A DNA stretch of 64,000 bases from Salinimicrobium nanhaiense (GCA_012038135.1 JAAVJQ010000015.1:1-64000), one strand, 5' to 3'; shown: positions 36,193-45,890, counted from the stretch's first letter. A program made the numbers and translations. The notes: generated by a model not told the origin, from the sequence alone.

Positions 36193-36323
36193 GCTTTTCA
36201 ACCTCAAAATAATTCTTTTGGATAAACTTTAAGAAGATTTTTGTCCTCCATTTCTCCAATAGCTAAATGTGCGTTAAGACGTTCCCGAAAGCATTTTTTT
36301 CCATCTCTTTTTCGTAAATTATA

Positions 36324-36373
36324 CTAAGACTTCAAGAGAGAATAAAGCTAAGACTTCAACAAAGAATAAAAGT
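36324..36373. repeat. Two short direct repeats before the DUF2383-like gene
   Basis: CTAAGACTTCAA is repeated twice, each followed by a variant of AGAGAATAAAG, with about a 24-nt period. The second copy ends just before the ATG at 36377 and may be part of its leader. Confidence 0.5.
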
Positions 36374-36376
36374 ATA

Positions 36377-36847
36377 ATGGACCATTCAAAAATAAGAGAA
36401 CGTTCCCTTCGCCAGCTCCTTGAGGATAATTTCAAGGTGGCAAGGCACTGCCGTAAATTGGCAGAAAACATCGAAGATGCTTCTTTAAAATACTATTTCC
36501 AGAATGTGGCTTCCCGGCGTTCCCAGTTTGCTATGGAAATAGCAGAGGAGATCTCCTATTATGGCGGTAAGGAGCCTTACATGTCTTCTACCTCCTATGA
36601 GAGAAACAGGATGGAACAGGGTATGGATGATCAGGCTTCTGCTGTTAGAAAAGCCTTAAAGATCAATAAGGACAGTCTGGAATTATATCAAAATGCTTTG
36701 TGTCAAATTCATGAAGGTTCCTGCAGGGAAATTCTTTTACGCCATAAGGCATATATCGAAAATGGAATTTTCGAATTAAGATCTATTAAGACTCTTTTGA
36801 AATATGTTCCCACCTCCACGGAAGGTTCAAAAGAAAGAGTGAATTAA
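36377..36847 (+). CDS. DUF2383-like four-helix-bundle protein
   Basis: A 156-aa all-helical protein resembling PA2169-type DUF2383. Conserved-type features: L-R-Q-L-L-E-D-N-F-K-V-A-R-H-C, Y-Y-F-Q-N-V-A-S-R-R-S-Q-F-A and H-E-G-S-C-R-E-I-L-L-R-H-K-A-Y-I near 120-135. Acidic residues and histidines could form a ferritin-like site. Function unknown; the family often sits with general-stress genes. It is followed by its own terminator. Confidence 0.75.
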   Translation: MDHSKIRERSLRQLLEDNFKVARHCRKLAENIEDASLKYYFQNVASRRSQFAMEIAEEISYYGGKEPYMSSTSYERNRMEQGMDDQASAVRKALKINKDSLELYQNALCQIHEGSCREILLRHKAYIENGIFELRSIKTLLKYVPTSTEGSKERVN

Positions 36848-36860
36848 ACTCTATAGAATC

Positions 36861-36892
36861 TAAGGCACTCCATTTTCGGGTGCCTTTTTGTT
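36861..36892 (+). terminator. Intrinsic terminator after the DUF2383-like gene
   Basis: AAGGCACTC-CATTTTC-GGGTGCCTTTTTG: a 7-9-bp stem followed by T-run. Confidence 0.75.
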
Positions 36893-36951
36893 TTCATACT
36901 TATTCCTGCGGATTTTTTATATTGCCATTCCAAAATTCACCTCTTCGCAAT

Positions 36952-39309
36952 ATGAAAAACCTACTATGCCTGCTGGCATTTATCAGCCTCAATTTTTGCT
37001 ATGCGCAAACTTCAGACTTAACGGTAGAAAAGATCATGAAGGATCCCGCGTGGATGGGAACTTTCCCTTCCAATATCTCCTGGGGTGCTCATAGTGAAAA
37101 TATCTACTTCGAATATAATCCTGAAAAAAATCCCTCAGATTCGCTGTACCGGATCAATATCAAAGATCCCAGACAAATTCGAAGAGTGAGCTGGCAGGAA
37201 GAAGATCAATTGCTGCCCCGCCAGGGTGACTTCAATGATGCCCGCACTAAAAAAGTTTTTGTAAGGGATGGAATTCTGTTTCTCTATGACCTTAAAAGCA
37301 AAAAAGAGCGGGAGCTTATTGAATTGGGCGGAGGAATTTCCAATCCCGAATTCATGGCAGATGAGGAAAAGATCAGCTTTGTTTTTGACAACAATGCCTA
37401 TACCTACAACCTCAAATCCGGAGGCATAGATAAACTTACCAACATTCGAACAGGTACCGAAAAAGAGAAAAAAGAAGAAAAACTTTCTGAACAGGATCAA
37501 TGGCTACAGGATGAAAACCTGGGCTTGCTGGCAGAAGTACGCAAACGGAACGACAATAAAAAGGCCAGGGAAGCTTACCGGGAGAAAACCTCTACTCCCG
37601 ATCCTTTCACCTATTACACCGGAAAAAAAAGAATTATGAACCTGCAGGTGTCCCCGGATGGAAATTATGTGAGTTTTCAGTTGCTTACCAGTGCAGATGC
37701 AAAAGACACTGATATTCCGGATTACACAGATCTTTCAGGCTACACTGTCGACCTACCTGCCCGCAGCAAAGTGGGCAGTGAACAATCAAAACTGGAAGCC
37801 GCCATTTACAACCTTGAAAAGGATACTGTTTACATGGTTCAGACCGATAATCTACCGGGGATTAAAGATCTTCCGGATTATGTAAGCGATTATCCGGACC
37901 GTGAATGGGAAGAGGAAGTGAGAAAAATAAATACAAATGGACCATATTTTTCCGGGGATGGTAAAAATGCTGTTTTGATCGCGCGTTCTCACGATAATAA
38001 AGACAGGTGGATAAGCCTGGTAGATCTGGAAACCGGAGAGCTTAAATCTCTTGACCGTCAAAGGGATGAAGCCTGGATCGCCGGTCCCGGGATTGGCCAT
38101 TCCTGGAGCGGGGGTGTTATAGGATGGCTTAATGACAATGAGACCATTTATTTTCAAAGTGAAGAAACAGGCTATTCTCATCTTTACCTGCTAAATGTAA
38201 GATCTGGTAATAAAACAGCATTAACCCGGGGAGATTACGAAGTTTTTGATCCCTTTCTTTCCAATGATGGCAAGAGCTGGTATCTCACCACTTCAGAAAT
38301 TCATCCCGGGGAAAGACATTTTTATCGTATGCCTGTGCGCGGCGGAAAAATGGAAAAACTCACCACCCTTACCGGAAATAATGAAGTGGAGCTTTCTCCG
38401 GATGAGAAATATATGGCTATAAGGCATTCCTACTCGAACCAGCCCTGGGAGTTGTACCTTAAGAAAACTTCCTCTAATGCAAAGGCACAGCAAATCACTG
38501 ATGGACAATCTGAGGAATTTCAGCAATATGACTGGCGGGATCCGGAACTTGTACAATTTAAAGCCGAAGATGGAGCAATGGTACCGGCGAGGCTGTATAA
38601 ACCTTCAGAAGCTTCAAAAAATGGAGCAGCTGTAGTCTTTGTACATGGAGCAGGGTATTTGCAAAATGCGCACAAATGGTGGTCCAGCTATTTTAGAGAG
38701 TATATGTTCCACAATCTTTTAACAGATCTTGGATATACTGTGCTCGATATTGATTACCGCGGAAGTGCAGGGTACGGCCGTGACTGGAGAACAGGTATTT
38801 ACCGGCATATGGGAGGAAAAGATCTTTCTGACCAGGTAGACGGGGTGGAATATCTTATAGCTGAACATGGAATTGATCCTGAAAAGGTGGGAATTTACGG
38901 CGGAAGCTACGGCGGATTCATAACCCTAATGGCACTCTTTACTGAAGCTGATACTTTTAAATCTGGTGCTGCCTTGCGATCTGTTACAGACTGGGCTCAT
39001 TACAATCACGGTTATACCTCAAATATTCTTAATGAGCCGGTAAATGACCCTATTGCCTACAAGCGCTCCTCCCCTATTTATTTTGCAGAAGGATTGGAAG
39101 GTAATTTATTAATTGCTCACGGAATGATAGATATGAACGTACATTTCCAGGATGTGGTGAGACTTGCCCAGCGGCTTATCGAACTGGAAAAGGACAATTG
39201 GGAAATGGCAGTTTATCCGGTAGAAGATCATGGCTTCCGGGAGCCAAGCAGTTGGACAGACGAATACAAAAGGATCCTCAAACTCTTCAATGAGACCCTC
39301 GTAGATTAG
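36952..39309 (+). CDS. Secreted S9 family prolyl oligopeptidase-like peptidase
   Basis: A 785-aa exported serine peptidase. Signal peptide MKNLLCLLAFISLNFCYAQ. Residues about 40-520 form a beta-propeller of DPP-IV/oligopeptidase type (repeated S-x-D-x-K-x-(Y/W) words such as L-S-P-D-E-K-Y-M-A). The C-terminal alpha/beta-hydrolase carries the triad Ser652 in Y-G-G-S-Y-G-G-F, Asp727 in G-M-I-D-M-N-V and His760 in V-E-D-H-G-F. It probably trims dipeptides or oligopeptides in the periplasm. The chosen ATG at 36952 gives the signal peptide; the longer frame has no such start. Monocistronic with a strong terminator. Confidence 0.92.
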   Translation: MKNLLCLLAFISLNFCYAQTSDLTVEKIMKDPAWMGTFPSNISWGAHSENIYFEYNPEKNPSDSLYRINIKDPRQIRRVSWQEEDQLLPRQGDFNDARTKKVFVRDGILFLYDLKSKKERELIELGGGISNPEFMADEEKISFVFDNNAYTYNLKSGGIDKLTNIRTGTEKEKKEEKLSEQDQWLQDENLGLLAEVRKRNDNKKAREAYREKTSTPDPFTYYTGKKRIMNLQVSPDGNYVSFQLLTSADAKDTDIPDYTDLSGYTVDLPARSKVGSEQSKLEAAIYNLEKDTVYMVQTDNLPGIKDLPDYVSDYPDREWEEEVRKINTNGPYFSGDGKNAVLIARSHDNKDRWISLVDLETGELKSLDRQRDEAWIAGPGIGHSWSGGVIGWLNDNETIYFQSEETGYSHLYLLNVRSGNKTALTRGDYEVFDPFLSNDGKSWYLTTSEIHPGERHFYRMPVRGGKMEKLTTLTGNNEVELSPDEKYMAIRHSYSNQPWELYLKKTSSNAKAQQITDGQSEEFQQYDWRDPELVQFKAEDGAMVPARLYKPSEASKNGAAVVFVHGAGYLQNAHKWWSSYFREYMFHNLLTDLGYTVLDIDYRGSAGYGRDWRTGIYRHMGGKDLSDQVDGVEYLIAEHGIDPEKVGIYGGSYGGFITLMALFTEADTFKSGAALRSVTDWAHYNHGYTSNILNEPVNDPIAYKRSSPIYFAEGLEGNLLIAHGMIDMNVHFQDVVRLAQRLIELEKDNWEMAVYPVEDHGFREPSSWTDEYKRILKLFNETLVD

Positions 39310-39329
39310 TTCTTTATCGAGATAACAAT

Positions 39330-39366
39330 AACTCCGGCACCCAATTAGGGTGCCGGAGTTATTTTT
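39330..39366 (+). terminator. Strong intrinsic terminator
   Basis: AACTCCGGCACCC and GGGTGCCGGAGTT form a perfect 13-bp stem with an AATTA loop, followed by ATTTTT. Confidence 0.9.
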
Positions 39367-39431
39367 GGCGGCAGCTATAGCTCAATTGAAGTGTATTTTC
39401 GCTAATTTTAAGGAGCTAATCTACCCAAAAA

Positions 39432-39872
39432 ATGAAAAATATTCTGGTTGCTATCAATAAGGAACAGAATGCCGGACGCTTGCTGGCCAAAGCAGAAAAA
39501 CTAGCCGGGGCATTTGGATCAAAAGTATGGATCCTGCACATAAGTGAACCCGACCCCGACGATTTCCTTGGCCTGGAAGCCGGGCCTCAATTCGCGCATG
39601 AAAAACGACTTCAAAACAGAAAAAAAGAAGGAGAATTAATAAAACGACTTACAGAAGACCTACAGGCGAGAAACCTTAAAGCCGAAGGAATGCAATTGCA
39701 GGGGTCAACAGCCAAATTGATAAAAGCTCAGGTAAAGGAACTGAATGTTGATCTACTTATTGCCGGGCACCACAAGAGAAATTTCTTTTACCAGTTATTT
39801 GTGGGAAATGTGGAGCAGGAAATCATAGAAGGTTTAAAAGTTCCCGTCCTTCTGGTTCCTGTGGATCATTGA
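39432..39872 (+). CDS. Universal stress protein, single domain
   Basis: A 146-aa UspA-fold protein. It begins M-K-N-I-L-V-A-I-N and carries K-V-W-I-L-H-I-S-E-P-D-P, a long amphipathic helix, D-L-L-I-A-G-H-H-K-R-N (the start of the ATP-binding G-x2-G-x9-G region) and V-P-V-L-L-V-P-V. The phosphate-loop glycines are partly replaced, so ATP binding is uncertain. It stands alone between the S9 peptidase terminator and the PAS sensor. Two double-domain relatives occur at 57.5 and 62.2 kb. Confidence 0.85.
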   Translation: MKNILVAINKEQNAGRLLAKAEKLAGAFGSKVWILHISEPDPDDFLGLEAGPQFAHEKRLQNRKKEGELIKRLTEDLQARNLKAEGMQLQGSTAKLIKAQVKELNVDLLIAGHHKRNFFYQLFVGNVEQEIIEGLKVPVLLVPVDH

Positions 39873-40009
39873 TGCTTCTGACGACTCATAGTCAATTTTG
39901 TAGGATTTTTCCTAATAAAATTATTATTTAATACCGATTAACAGCATTTTAATCAGCCAAAAAAACCAATTTTAAAATTCAGCAGTAGCCTACAAGAAAT
40001 TTTTTTCTT

Positions 40010-40017
40010 TATATTTG
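40010..40017 (+). promoter_or_regulatory. -7 promoter element of the PAS sensor/receiver operon
   Basis: TATATTTG, a perfect TAnnTTTG match, 53 nt before the ATG at 40071. Confidence 0.5.
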
Positions 40018-40070
40018 TTTCGTCTTAACAAAAGATTAAGATTTATACGAAATACTTTCATTTCCCTACT

Positions 40071-42824
40071 ATGAAGGATAAATACTGGAAGGAGATTTTT
40101 GAGGCCATGCTATTTGCTTGTCTCATCATTGAACCTCAATCTTCTGAAAATTATATAATTCTTGATGTTAATAAGGCTTTCCTTGATCTTACCGGAACTA
40201 CAGAAGAAGAACTTTTACAGAAAGAGGTAAGGGAGGTTTTTCCCTCTAATCCTCAAAATGATGTTCATGGTATTGACATCTTAAAGAAATCCTTTATAAA
40301 GATTTTAACAAGTGGTGAGAAGCAGATTGTACGAAACCTGCGCTATGATATTAAAGACAATAAATCAGGGTTATTTATTGAACGTTACTTCACTTCTCAA
40401 AATATACCTTTAAAAGACTCCCACGGTAATGTAGAATACATTCTTCACACGACCCGCGAAGTTACATCAGAAGTTTTGCAGGCGAAACGGGAGCAGGACA
40501 TGAAGACCGAGCTGCATATGAACAACCAGCAGTTCAAAAGCTTCATCAAAGAAAATCCGGACGGGATCTTCAGGATGGAGCTCGAAGGTAATTTCAAACA
40601 TGTCAACGAGAGTCTGGCTAAAATGGCAGGACTTCCCCTGGACCAGATCATCGGCAGTAGTTTTATTCCTTTTTGCAGTCCATGTCATAAAGTGCTTGTT
40701 CTTGACAATTTTGCACTGGCCTGTAAAGGAAGAATTACCTCTTTTGAGGCCGATTTTATTTCGGCACAAGGTAATAAGCTCATTTTAAAGGTACTGCTAA
40801 TGCCATTGTTCATGGACGGCAAAGTTACCGAGATACACGGTATTGCAAAGGACGTTACCGAAATTAGAAACAATGAGAAGGTGATCGTAGAAAAGAGCCG
40901 CTTTCTTGAGGTCAATGCTGCATTTATTAGTTCCCTTCTTGAAAATGAGATAAATGATGAGGCTCTTCAAGAGACTTTTGGCGCTATAGCTCAAACCATA
41001 GAGGCAGACAGAATGTACTATTTTGGAGCCGATGAGGACCCGGATACAGGAGAGATCCTTATCAGCCAAAAAGTGGAATGGTGCAGTGAAAATACCCCGC
41101 CTCAAATAGATAATGAGGAGTTGCAAAAAATGCCTATAAAAACAGTGGAGGAAATAATGACTCCACTTGTAAAAAACTTACCTTTTACTGCAACACGTCA
41201 TGATCTTACTCCCGGGGCTTTAAAAGAGATCTTTGAAGATCAGGAAATAAAATCCATGTTGTTGCTGCCCATTTTTGTGGAGGAACATTTATTCGGATTT
41301 GTGGGCTTTGACGATTGCACCAGAGACCGGGTATGGAAAGAAGAGGAAGTCACTTTCCTTAGAAGTCTTACCCAGAACCTTACCAATGCCTTTGAAAAAA
41401 AGGCTGCCCTTGAGAAGGTAAGAAAACGGGAAGAAGAACTTAAATTGAGTGAACAAAAATTTAGGGCCCTTGTGCAGGAAGGCTCAGACCTAATAGGAAT
41501 TCTGGATATCAATGGCTACTATTCTTTTGTAAGTGAAAATTACAAAAAGCTGTCGGGCTTTGATCCAGAGGAACTAACAGGTAAGAATGCATACCATTTT
41601 ATTCATCCTGAAGATATTGAAAAAGTCAAGGACCAGTTCTTCCAACTCAGGAAAGAAAAACAAGTGACGATTGATCCATACAGGTTTAGGAACAAAAAGG
41701 GAGAATACCGGTGGGTACAAACAACCGCCACAAATTTATTTAATGATTCTGCCGTAAAGGGCATAGTGGCAAATTCCCAGGATATCACTACAGTTATTGA
41801 ACAGGCAAGGGAAATTGAGCAAGTCAATGAAAGATACCAGCTTGCAGCTACAGCAACTCAGGATCTTATTTACGACTGGGATTTGACGAGTGACGAAGTA
41901 ACCCGCTTCCACAGGGGCCTAAAAGAACTCTTTGGTTATCCTGCAGATGTCCTCAACAAAAAAGATTTTTGGAAGAAGAATATTCATCCAGAGGACGAAC
42001 CTATTGAAAGAAAGAAACTTAGAGATGCTATAGGCAATCCACATGAAGACTTTATTAAAACCGAATATCGCTTTAAGAAAGCCGACGGCAGCTATGCCCG
42101 GGTGGTGGACAGAGGCTATATTTTGCGTGACCACACAGGAAAAGCTCAGCGCCTTATAGGTGCTACAAGTGACATCTCTGAACTTACCGAAAAGCGGGAG
42201 GCATTAAAAGTTGCTAACAAGCGTTTCAGAATTGCCATGAAAGCAACCAATGAGATGATTTGGGACTGGGAAATAGCCACAGATTCTGTTACTCGCAGCA
42301 AAGGTTATAAGAACATTTTTGGTTATGATACCAATGAAGCTACTTCTGTACACTCTTTCTGGCTTACCAAGGTGCCCGAAGAGGACCGTGAGAAGGTAAA
42401 AATGTCTCTTGCGTGTGCAATAAAGGATCCCAATGCCAAAAAATGGAAACTCGAATACCGCCTAATTAAAGCCGACGGTAATATTGCCCACATAAGTGAC
42501 CGCGGTTTTATTATAAGGGACAAGACAGGAAAAGCAATCCGAATGGTAGGCGCGGTACTCGACGTCACCAATTCCCGAAAGCTTCTTCGAAAGGTACAGC
42601 GTCAAAACAAAGCTCTTAAACAGATCGCCTGGGAGCAATCTCACATAGTAAGGGCACCTTTAGCCAGAATTAAAGGTCTACTTCACCTGCTGGAAGAAGA
42701 AAGCTTTGAAGAAATGTCAAAAGAGGAGATCCTTTTTCATATTCATGACTCTGCAAATGAACTGGACAGTATCATCCGCAATATTGTAGGTAAAACTGAA
42801 GAAATTGACATACATGTCAAATAA
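40071..42824 (+). CDS. Multi-PAS/GAF sensor ending in a DHp-like segment without ATPase domain
   Basis: A 917-aa cytoplasmic protein without signal peptide or membrane helices. In order: PAS (about 10-135), PAS (150-265), GAF (285-445, with D-D-C-T-R-D-R-V-W), then three PAS/PAC units (460-580, 585-710, 715-840; G-E-Y-R-W-V-Q-T, G-S-Y-A-R-V-V-D-R-G and related repeats). The C-terminus is a helical pair like a histidine-kinase dimerisation domain: I-A-W-E-Q-S-H-I-V-R-A-P-L-A-R-I, with His858 as candidate phospho-acceptor. Only 59 residues follow, so the HATPase_c catalytic domain is absent. The stop overlaps the receiver gene by 11 nt. It probably passes a signal to that receiver, or receives phosphate from another kinase. 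Confidence 0.88.
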   Translation: MKDKYWKEIFEAMLFACLIIEPQSSENYIILDVNKAFLDLTGTTEEELLQKEVREVFPSNPQNDVHGIDILKKSFIKILTSGEKQIVRNLRYDIKDNKSGLFIERYFTSQNIPLKDSHGNVEYILHTTREVTSEVLQAKREQDMKTELHMNNQQFKSFIKENPDGIFRMELEGNFKHVNESLAKMAGLPLDQIIGSSFIPFCSPCHKVLVLDNFALACKGRITSFEADFISAQGNKLILKVLLMPLFMDGKVTEIHGIAKDVTEIRNNEKVIVEKSRFLEVNAAFISSLLENEINDEALQETFGAIAQTIEADRMYYFGADEDPDTGEILISQKVEWCSENTPPQIDNEELQKMPIKTVEEIMTPLVKNLPFTATRHDLTPGALKEIFEDQEIKSMLLLPIFVEEHLFGFVGFDDCTRDRVWKEEEVTFLRSLTQNLTNAFEKKAALEKVRKREEELKLSEQKFRALVQEGSDLIGILDINGYYSFVSENYKKLSGFDPEELTGKNAYHFIHPEDIEKVKDQFFQLRKEKQVTIDPYRFRNKKGEYRWVQTTATNLFNDSAVKGIVANSQDITTVIEQAREIEQVNERYQLAATATQDLIYDWDLTSDEVTRFHRGLKELFGYPADVLNKKDFWKKNIHPEDEPIERKKLRDAIGNPHEDFIKTEYRFKKADGSYARVVDRGYILRDHTGKAQRLIGATSDISELTEKREALKVANKRFRIAMKATNEMIWDWEIATDSVTRSKGYKNIFGYDTNEATSVHSFWLTKVPEEDREKVKMSLACAIKDPNAKKWKLEYRLIKADGNIAHISDRGFIIRDKTGKAIRMVGAVLDVTNSRKLLRKVQRQNKALKQIAWEQSHIVRAPLARIKGLLHLLEEESFEEMSKEEILFHIHDSANELDSIIRNIVGKTEEIDIHVK

Positions 42825-43251
42825 TCCTGCCGGTCTTGAGATCCTGGTGGTAGATGATGACAAAGTAGTCACTCTGTTGCATAAGAACCTGTTGCGCAAC
42901 AGTGAATTGAACTGGCCTCCGGTTATATTTGAAAATGGATTAGATGCTCTGAATTACATTCAGGAAAACGACCGAAGCCAAAAGCACTTTCTGGTATTCC
43001 TGGATCTTAACATGCCTGTTTTAGATGGATGGAAATTCCTCAAAAAGATCAAAAAATCAGGGCTGCTTTCCCGGATATACGTAGTCATAGTTACTTCCTC
43101 TATCAATCAAAAGGATTATCTTAAAGCTCAGAAGTACGAGAGTGTATATTACTACTGTCGAAAACCCATGCGTTTGGAATGTGTGGAAAAGATCACCAAT
43201 CTCGAACCATTGAAGCCATTCTTTGCCGGCCATCCGGAATCTGAAGATTAA
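42814..43251 (+). CDS. Stand-alone response regulator receiver domain
   Basis: A 145-aa single-domain receiver without DNA-binding output. The acidic pocket is V-V-D-D-D-K near residue 13, phospho-acceptor Asp64 in F-L-D-L-N-M-P-V-L-D-G-W, T in V-I-V-T-S-S and Lys in C-R-K-P-M. The ATG at 42814 is preferred to an upstream TTG at 42805. It overlaps the PAS sensor gene by 11 nt, so the two are co-translated and most likely partners. Such single-domain regulators often act in phosphorelays or by protein contact. Confidence 0.92.
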   Translation: MSNNPAGLEILVVDDDKVVTLLHKNLLRNSELNWPPVIFENGLDALNYIQENDRSQKHFLVFLDLNMPVLDGWKFLKKIKKSGLLSRIYVVIVTSSINQKDYLKAQKYESVYYYCRKPMRLECVEKITNLEPLKPFFAGHPESED

Positions 43252-43327
43252 GTACAGGATCCAGAAATGACATTTTTGAAGGCCGTTAGGTTTCATTACT
43301 TCCGAATTTTTTATCTTACAAATAAAA

Positions 43328-44374
43328 ATGAAGCAGCTTCATACTGCCTTTGTGGGTTATGGTTCCGGCGGAAGGATCTATAACGCGCCGATCCTCTCCT
43401 CTGTCTCCGGATTTAAAGTAGTAAAGATCCTTACCTCCAGTCCCGACAATATTAGGGCTGCAAACTCAGATTTTCCCGAAGCCGAAGTAGTAGCAGATAT
43501 TTCCGGTATTCTTGAAGACCCTTCTATACACCTGGTAATTCTGGTACTACCGAATCATCTACATTATACTTTTGGAAAACAAATCCTGGAAGCGGGAAAA
43601 AATTTGCTGGTGGAAAAACCTTTTACACCTCATGTTAAAGAAGCTAATGAATTGATCAACCTGGCTCACAAAAATAAGCTTGTACTAAGTGTGAACCACA
43701 ACCGCAGGTGGGACAGTGACTTTAGAACAGTAAAAAAGCTCATTGAAAAGGATTTTTTAGGCAGGGTTGTAGAATATGAAGCCCATTTTGATCGCTTCAG
43801 GAATGAGATCAAACCTGGATGGAAGGAAGAAAAGGAGCTGCCCGGCAGCGGAATTCTCTATGACCTGGGGAGTCATTTAATCGATCAGGCACTGCACCTC
43901 TTTGGATTACCCAAAGAAGTTTTTGCCGACATAAGAATGCAGCGGGACAACGCACAAGTTCCCGATAATTTTGAACTGCTGCTGTTCTATCCTCAGCTTA
44001 AGGTTACTTTAAAGGCAGGTACGCTGGTAAAGGAGAAAGTTCCAACTTATAGTGTTCATGGCACCAAAGGTTCTTTTGTGAAATATGGCGCAGATGTTCA
44101 GGAAGAGGCATTAAAAAATGGTGAAAATCCTAAGAATTCTTCAAACTGGGGAAAAGAGCCGAAAGAGATCTGGGGAAAATTAAATACAGTTGACAAGGAA
44201 GAATTCTTTAAAAGTGAACCCGGCGACTATCGGGTGGTGTATCAGAATCTTTACAACGCAATAACATCAGGAGCTGCATTGGAAGTGAAACCTGAGCAGG
44301 CAAGGGATGTGATAAGGATCATTGAGGCTGCACAGCAGAGCCAGGATGAGCGGCGGGTAGTTACTTTTGGATAA
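43328..44374 (+). CDS. Gfo/Idh/MocA family oxidoreductase
   Basis: A 348-aa NAD(P)-dependent dehydrogenase, typically acting on sugars or inositols. The N-terminal Rossmann fold has G-Y-G-S-G-G-R-I-Y-N-A-P near residue 10 and the E-K-P-F dinucleotide/substrate motif near residue 96; the C-terminal alpha/beta domain has G-S-G-I-L-Y-D-L-G-S-H-L-I-D-Q with the catalytic-type Asp and His. The substrate is unknown. Its last 14 nt overlap the end of the convergent AGCS symporter gene, an unusually tight tail-to-tail arrangement without a terminator hairpin. Confidence 0.9.
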   Translation: MKQLHTAFVGYGSGGRIYNAPILSSVSGFKVVKILTSSPDNIRAANSDFPEAEVVADISGILEDPSIHLVILVLPNHLHYTFGKQILEAGKNLLVEKPFTPHVKEANELINLAHKNKLVLSVNHNRRWDSDFRTVKKLIEKDFLGRVVEYEAHFDRFRNEIKPGWKEEKELPGSGILYDLGSHLIDQALHLFGLPKEVFADIRMQRDNAQVPDNFELLLFYPQLKVTLKAGTLVKEKVPTYSVHGTKGSFVKYGADVQEEALKNGENPKNSSNWGKEPKEIWGKLNTVDKEEFFKSEPGDYRVVYQNLYNAITSGAALEVKPEQARDVIRIIEAAQQSQDERRVVTFG

Positions 44375-45755
44375 CCTCTCTTTCCGTTTCCTTCAGTTTT
44401 CTAAAATATCTTTTAGCTTCTTTTAAAACCCTCGGTGACATGATCAAAGTAGCAGTCATGGTGGGGATAGCCATTAGAGCAAAAAATCCGTCGATAAGAT
44501 TGATCATCATACTCAGAGAAGTTGTTGCTCCTAAAAGGATACTCAGAATATAAAAGTAATTATAGTAATGCTTCCTTTTGGCACCTATCAAGAAGGAAAG
44601 ACATTTGCTTCCGTAGTAGGAATAGGAGAAAAGTGAAGAAATACTAAAGATCGCAATACATACCAGGAGCAGGTAATTACCATAGACAGGAATAGAGGCA
44701 TTAAAAGCGGCTGTAGTTAAACTTACCCCATTGACATCATGTGTTTGCCATACCCCGGTTACCAGAATAGCAAGGCCGGTGAGGGAACAAACAATAAGGG
44801 TATCAATTGCAGGTCCCAACATGGCTACAAGGCCTTCCCGCACAGGTTCGGCAGTTTTTGCAGCCCCGTGTGCCATTGGTGCTGTACCAATCCCCGCTTC
44901 ATTAGAAAAGGCTCCACGTCTTATTCCAAGGATGATCAAGCCTCCTAATACACCTCCCAAAAATGGCTCTCCCACGTAATTTTCCGCAGCAAAGGCATCA
45001 GTAAAAATAAGTCCGAAATAATACGGCACCTGCTCGAAATTGACCAGCAGAATGATTAAAACCGAAAGAAAATATAGAGCCACCATTATAGGGACCATCT
45101 TTGAAACCGTATTGCTTATCCGTTCCAGTCCGCCGTAGATTACAATTGCAGTAATGATCGCGAGTATGATCCCTATGATGAGATTGGAGGTAAAATTCAC
45201 ATCCACTCCATTAGGAGTAAGCAGGATATAATTGATGGCCTGGGTAAGTTGATTTACATTGAAAACCGGAAGGGCACCTACCAAACCTGCAACACTAAAA
45301 AATGCTGCCATGATCCACCATTTTTTTCCAAGCCCTTCGGTAATAAAATACATGGGACCGCCCTGGAGTTTACCTTCCGAATCTCTTCCGCGGTACATCA
45401 CTGCCAGGGTATTGGTAAAGAACTTTGTGGCCATCCCTATAACTGCACTCACCCACAGCCAAAACATGGCACCGGGACCTCCTATGGCAATAGCAACCGC
45501 CACACCGGCAATATTTCCCATTCCAATGGTAGAAGATAAGGCGGTAGAAAGGGCTTTGAAATGGTTGATCTCTCCCGGATCGTTCGGGTCATCATACTTC
45601 CCTCTTAAAACCTTTAGCGAATGGCCCAGGTATCTAAAAGGAAGAAATCTTGAATAAATTAGGAGATACAATCCACCCCCGGTAAGCAAAATCAAAAGCG
45701 GAAGTCCCCAGACAAAAGAGGCAAATTCAGCTATAAACTCATCTAGTTTAGCCAT
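44361..45755 (-). CDS. Alanine/glycine:cation symporter (AGCS family)
   Basis: A 464-aa inner-membrane Na+- or H+-coupled amino acid importer with about 11 helices. Family signatures are A-L-S-T-A-L-S-S-T-I-G-M-G-N-I-A-G-V-A near residue 70, G-P-G-A-M-F-W-L-W-V-S-A and F-S-N-E-A-G-I-G-T-A-P near 280. The ATG at 45755 is chosen over a longer TTG frame; it lies only five bases from a perfect -7 element (45760-45767), so the transcript would be leaderless. The 3' end overlaps the oxidoreductase gene by 14 nt. Confidence 0.93.
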   Translation of the reverse strand: MAKLDEFIAEFASFVWGLPLLILLTGGGLYLLIYSRFLPFRYLGHSLKVLRGKYDDPNDPGEINHFKALSTALSSTIGMGNIAGVAVAIAIGGPGAMFWLWVSAVIGMATKFFTNTLAVMYRGRDSEGKLQGGPMYFITEGLGKKWWIMAAFFSVAGLVGALPVFNVNQLTQAINYILLTPNGVDVNFTSNLIIGIILAIITAIVIYGGLERISNTVSKMVPIMVALYFLSVLIILLVNFEQVPYYFGLIFTDAFAAENYVGEPFLGGVLGGLIILGIRRGAFSNEAGIGTAPMAHGAAKTAEPVREGLVAMLGPAIDTLIVCSLTGLAILVTGVWQTHDVNGVSLTTAAFNASIPVYGNYLLLVCIAIFSISSLFSYSYYGSKCLSFLIGAKRKHYYNYFYILSILLGATTSLSMMINLIDGFFALMAIPTMTATLIMSPRVLKEAKRYFRKLKETEREVIQK

Positions 45756-45759
45756 GAAA

Positions 45760-45767
45760 CAAATATA
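45760..45767 (-). promoter_or_regulatory. -7 element of the AGCS symporter, leaderless arrangement
   Basis: TATATTTG on the minus strand, perfect TAnnTTTG, ending 5 nt from the start codon. A -33 TTG was not clear. Confidence 0.5.
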
Positions 45768-45890
45768 GAGGAAGGGGCTTCGATTTTCCAAAATTATTTG
45801 TTGGGCCTGGAAAGCTTAAGAGATTTTCATCCCCCAAAAATTAAGTAGCGATCTATTAATCTAAAATGTGACGTACCAGGCAATCAAGGG

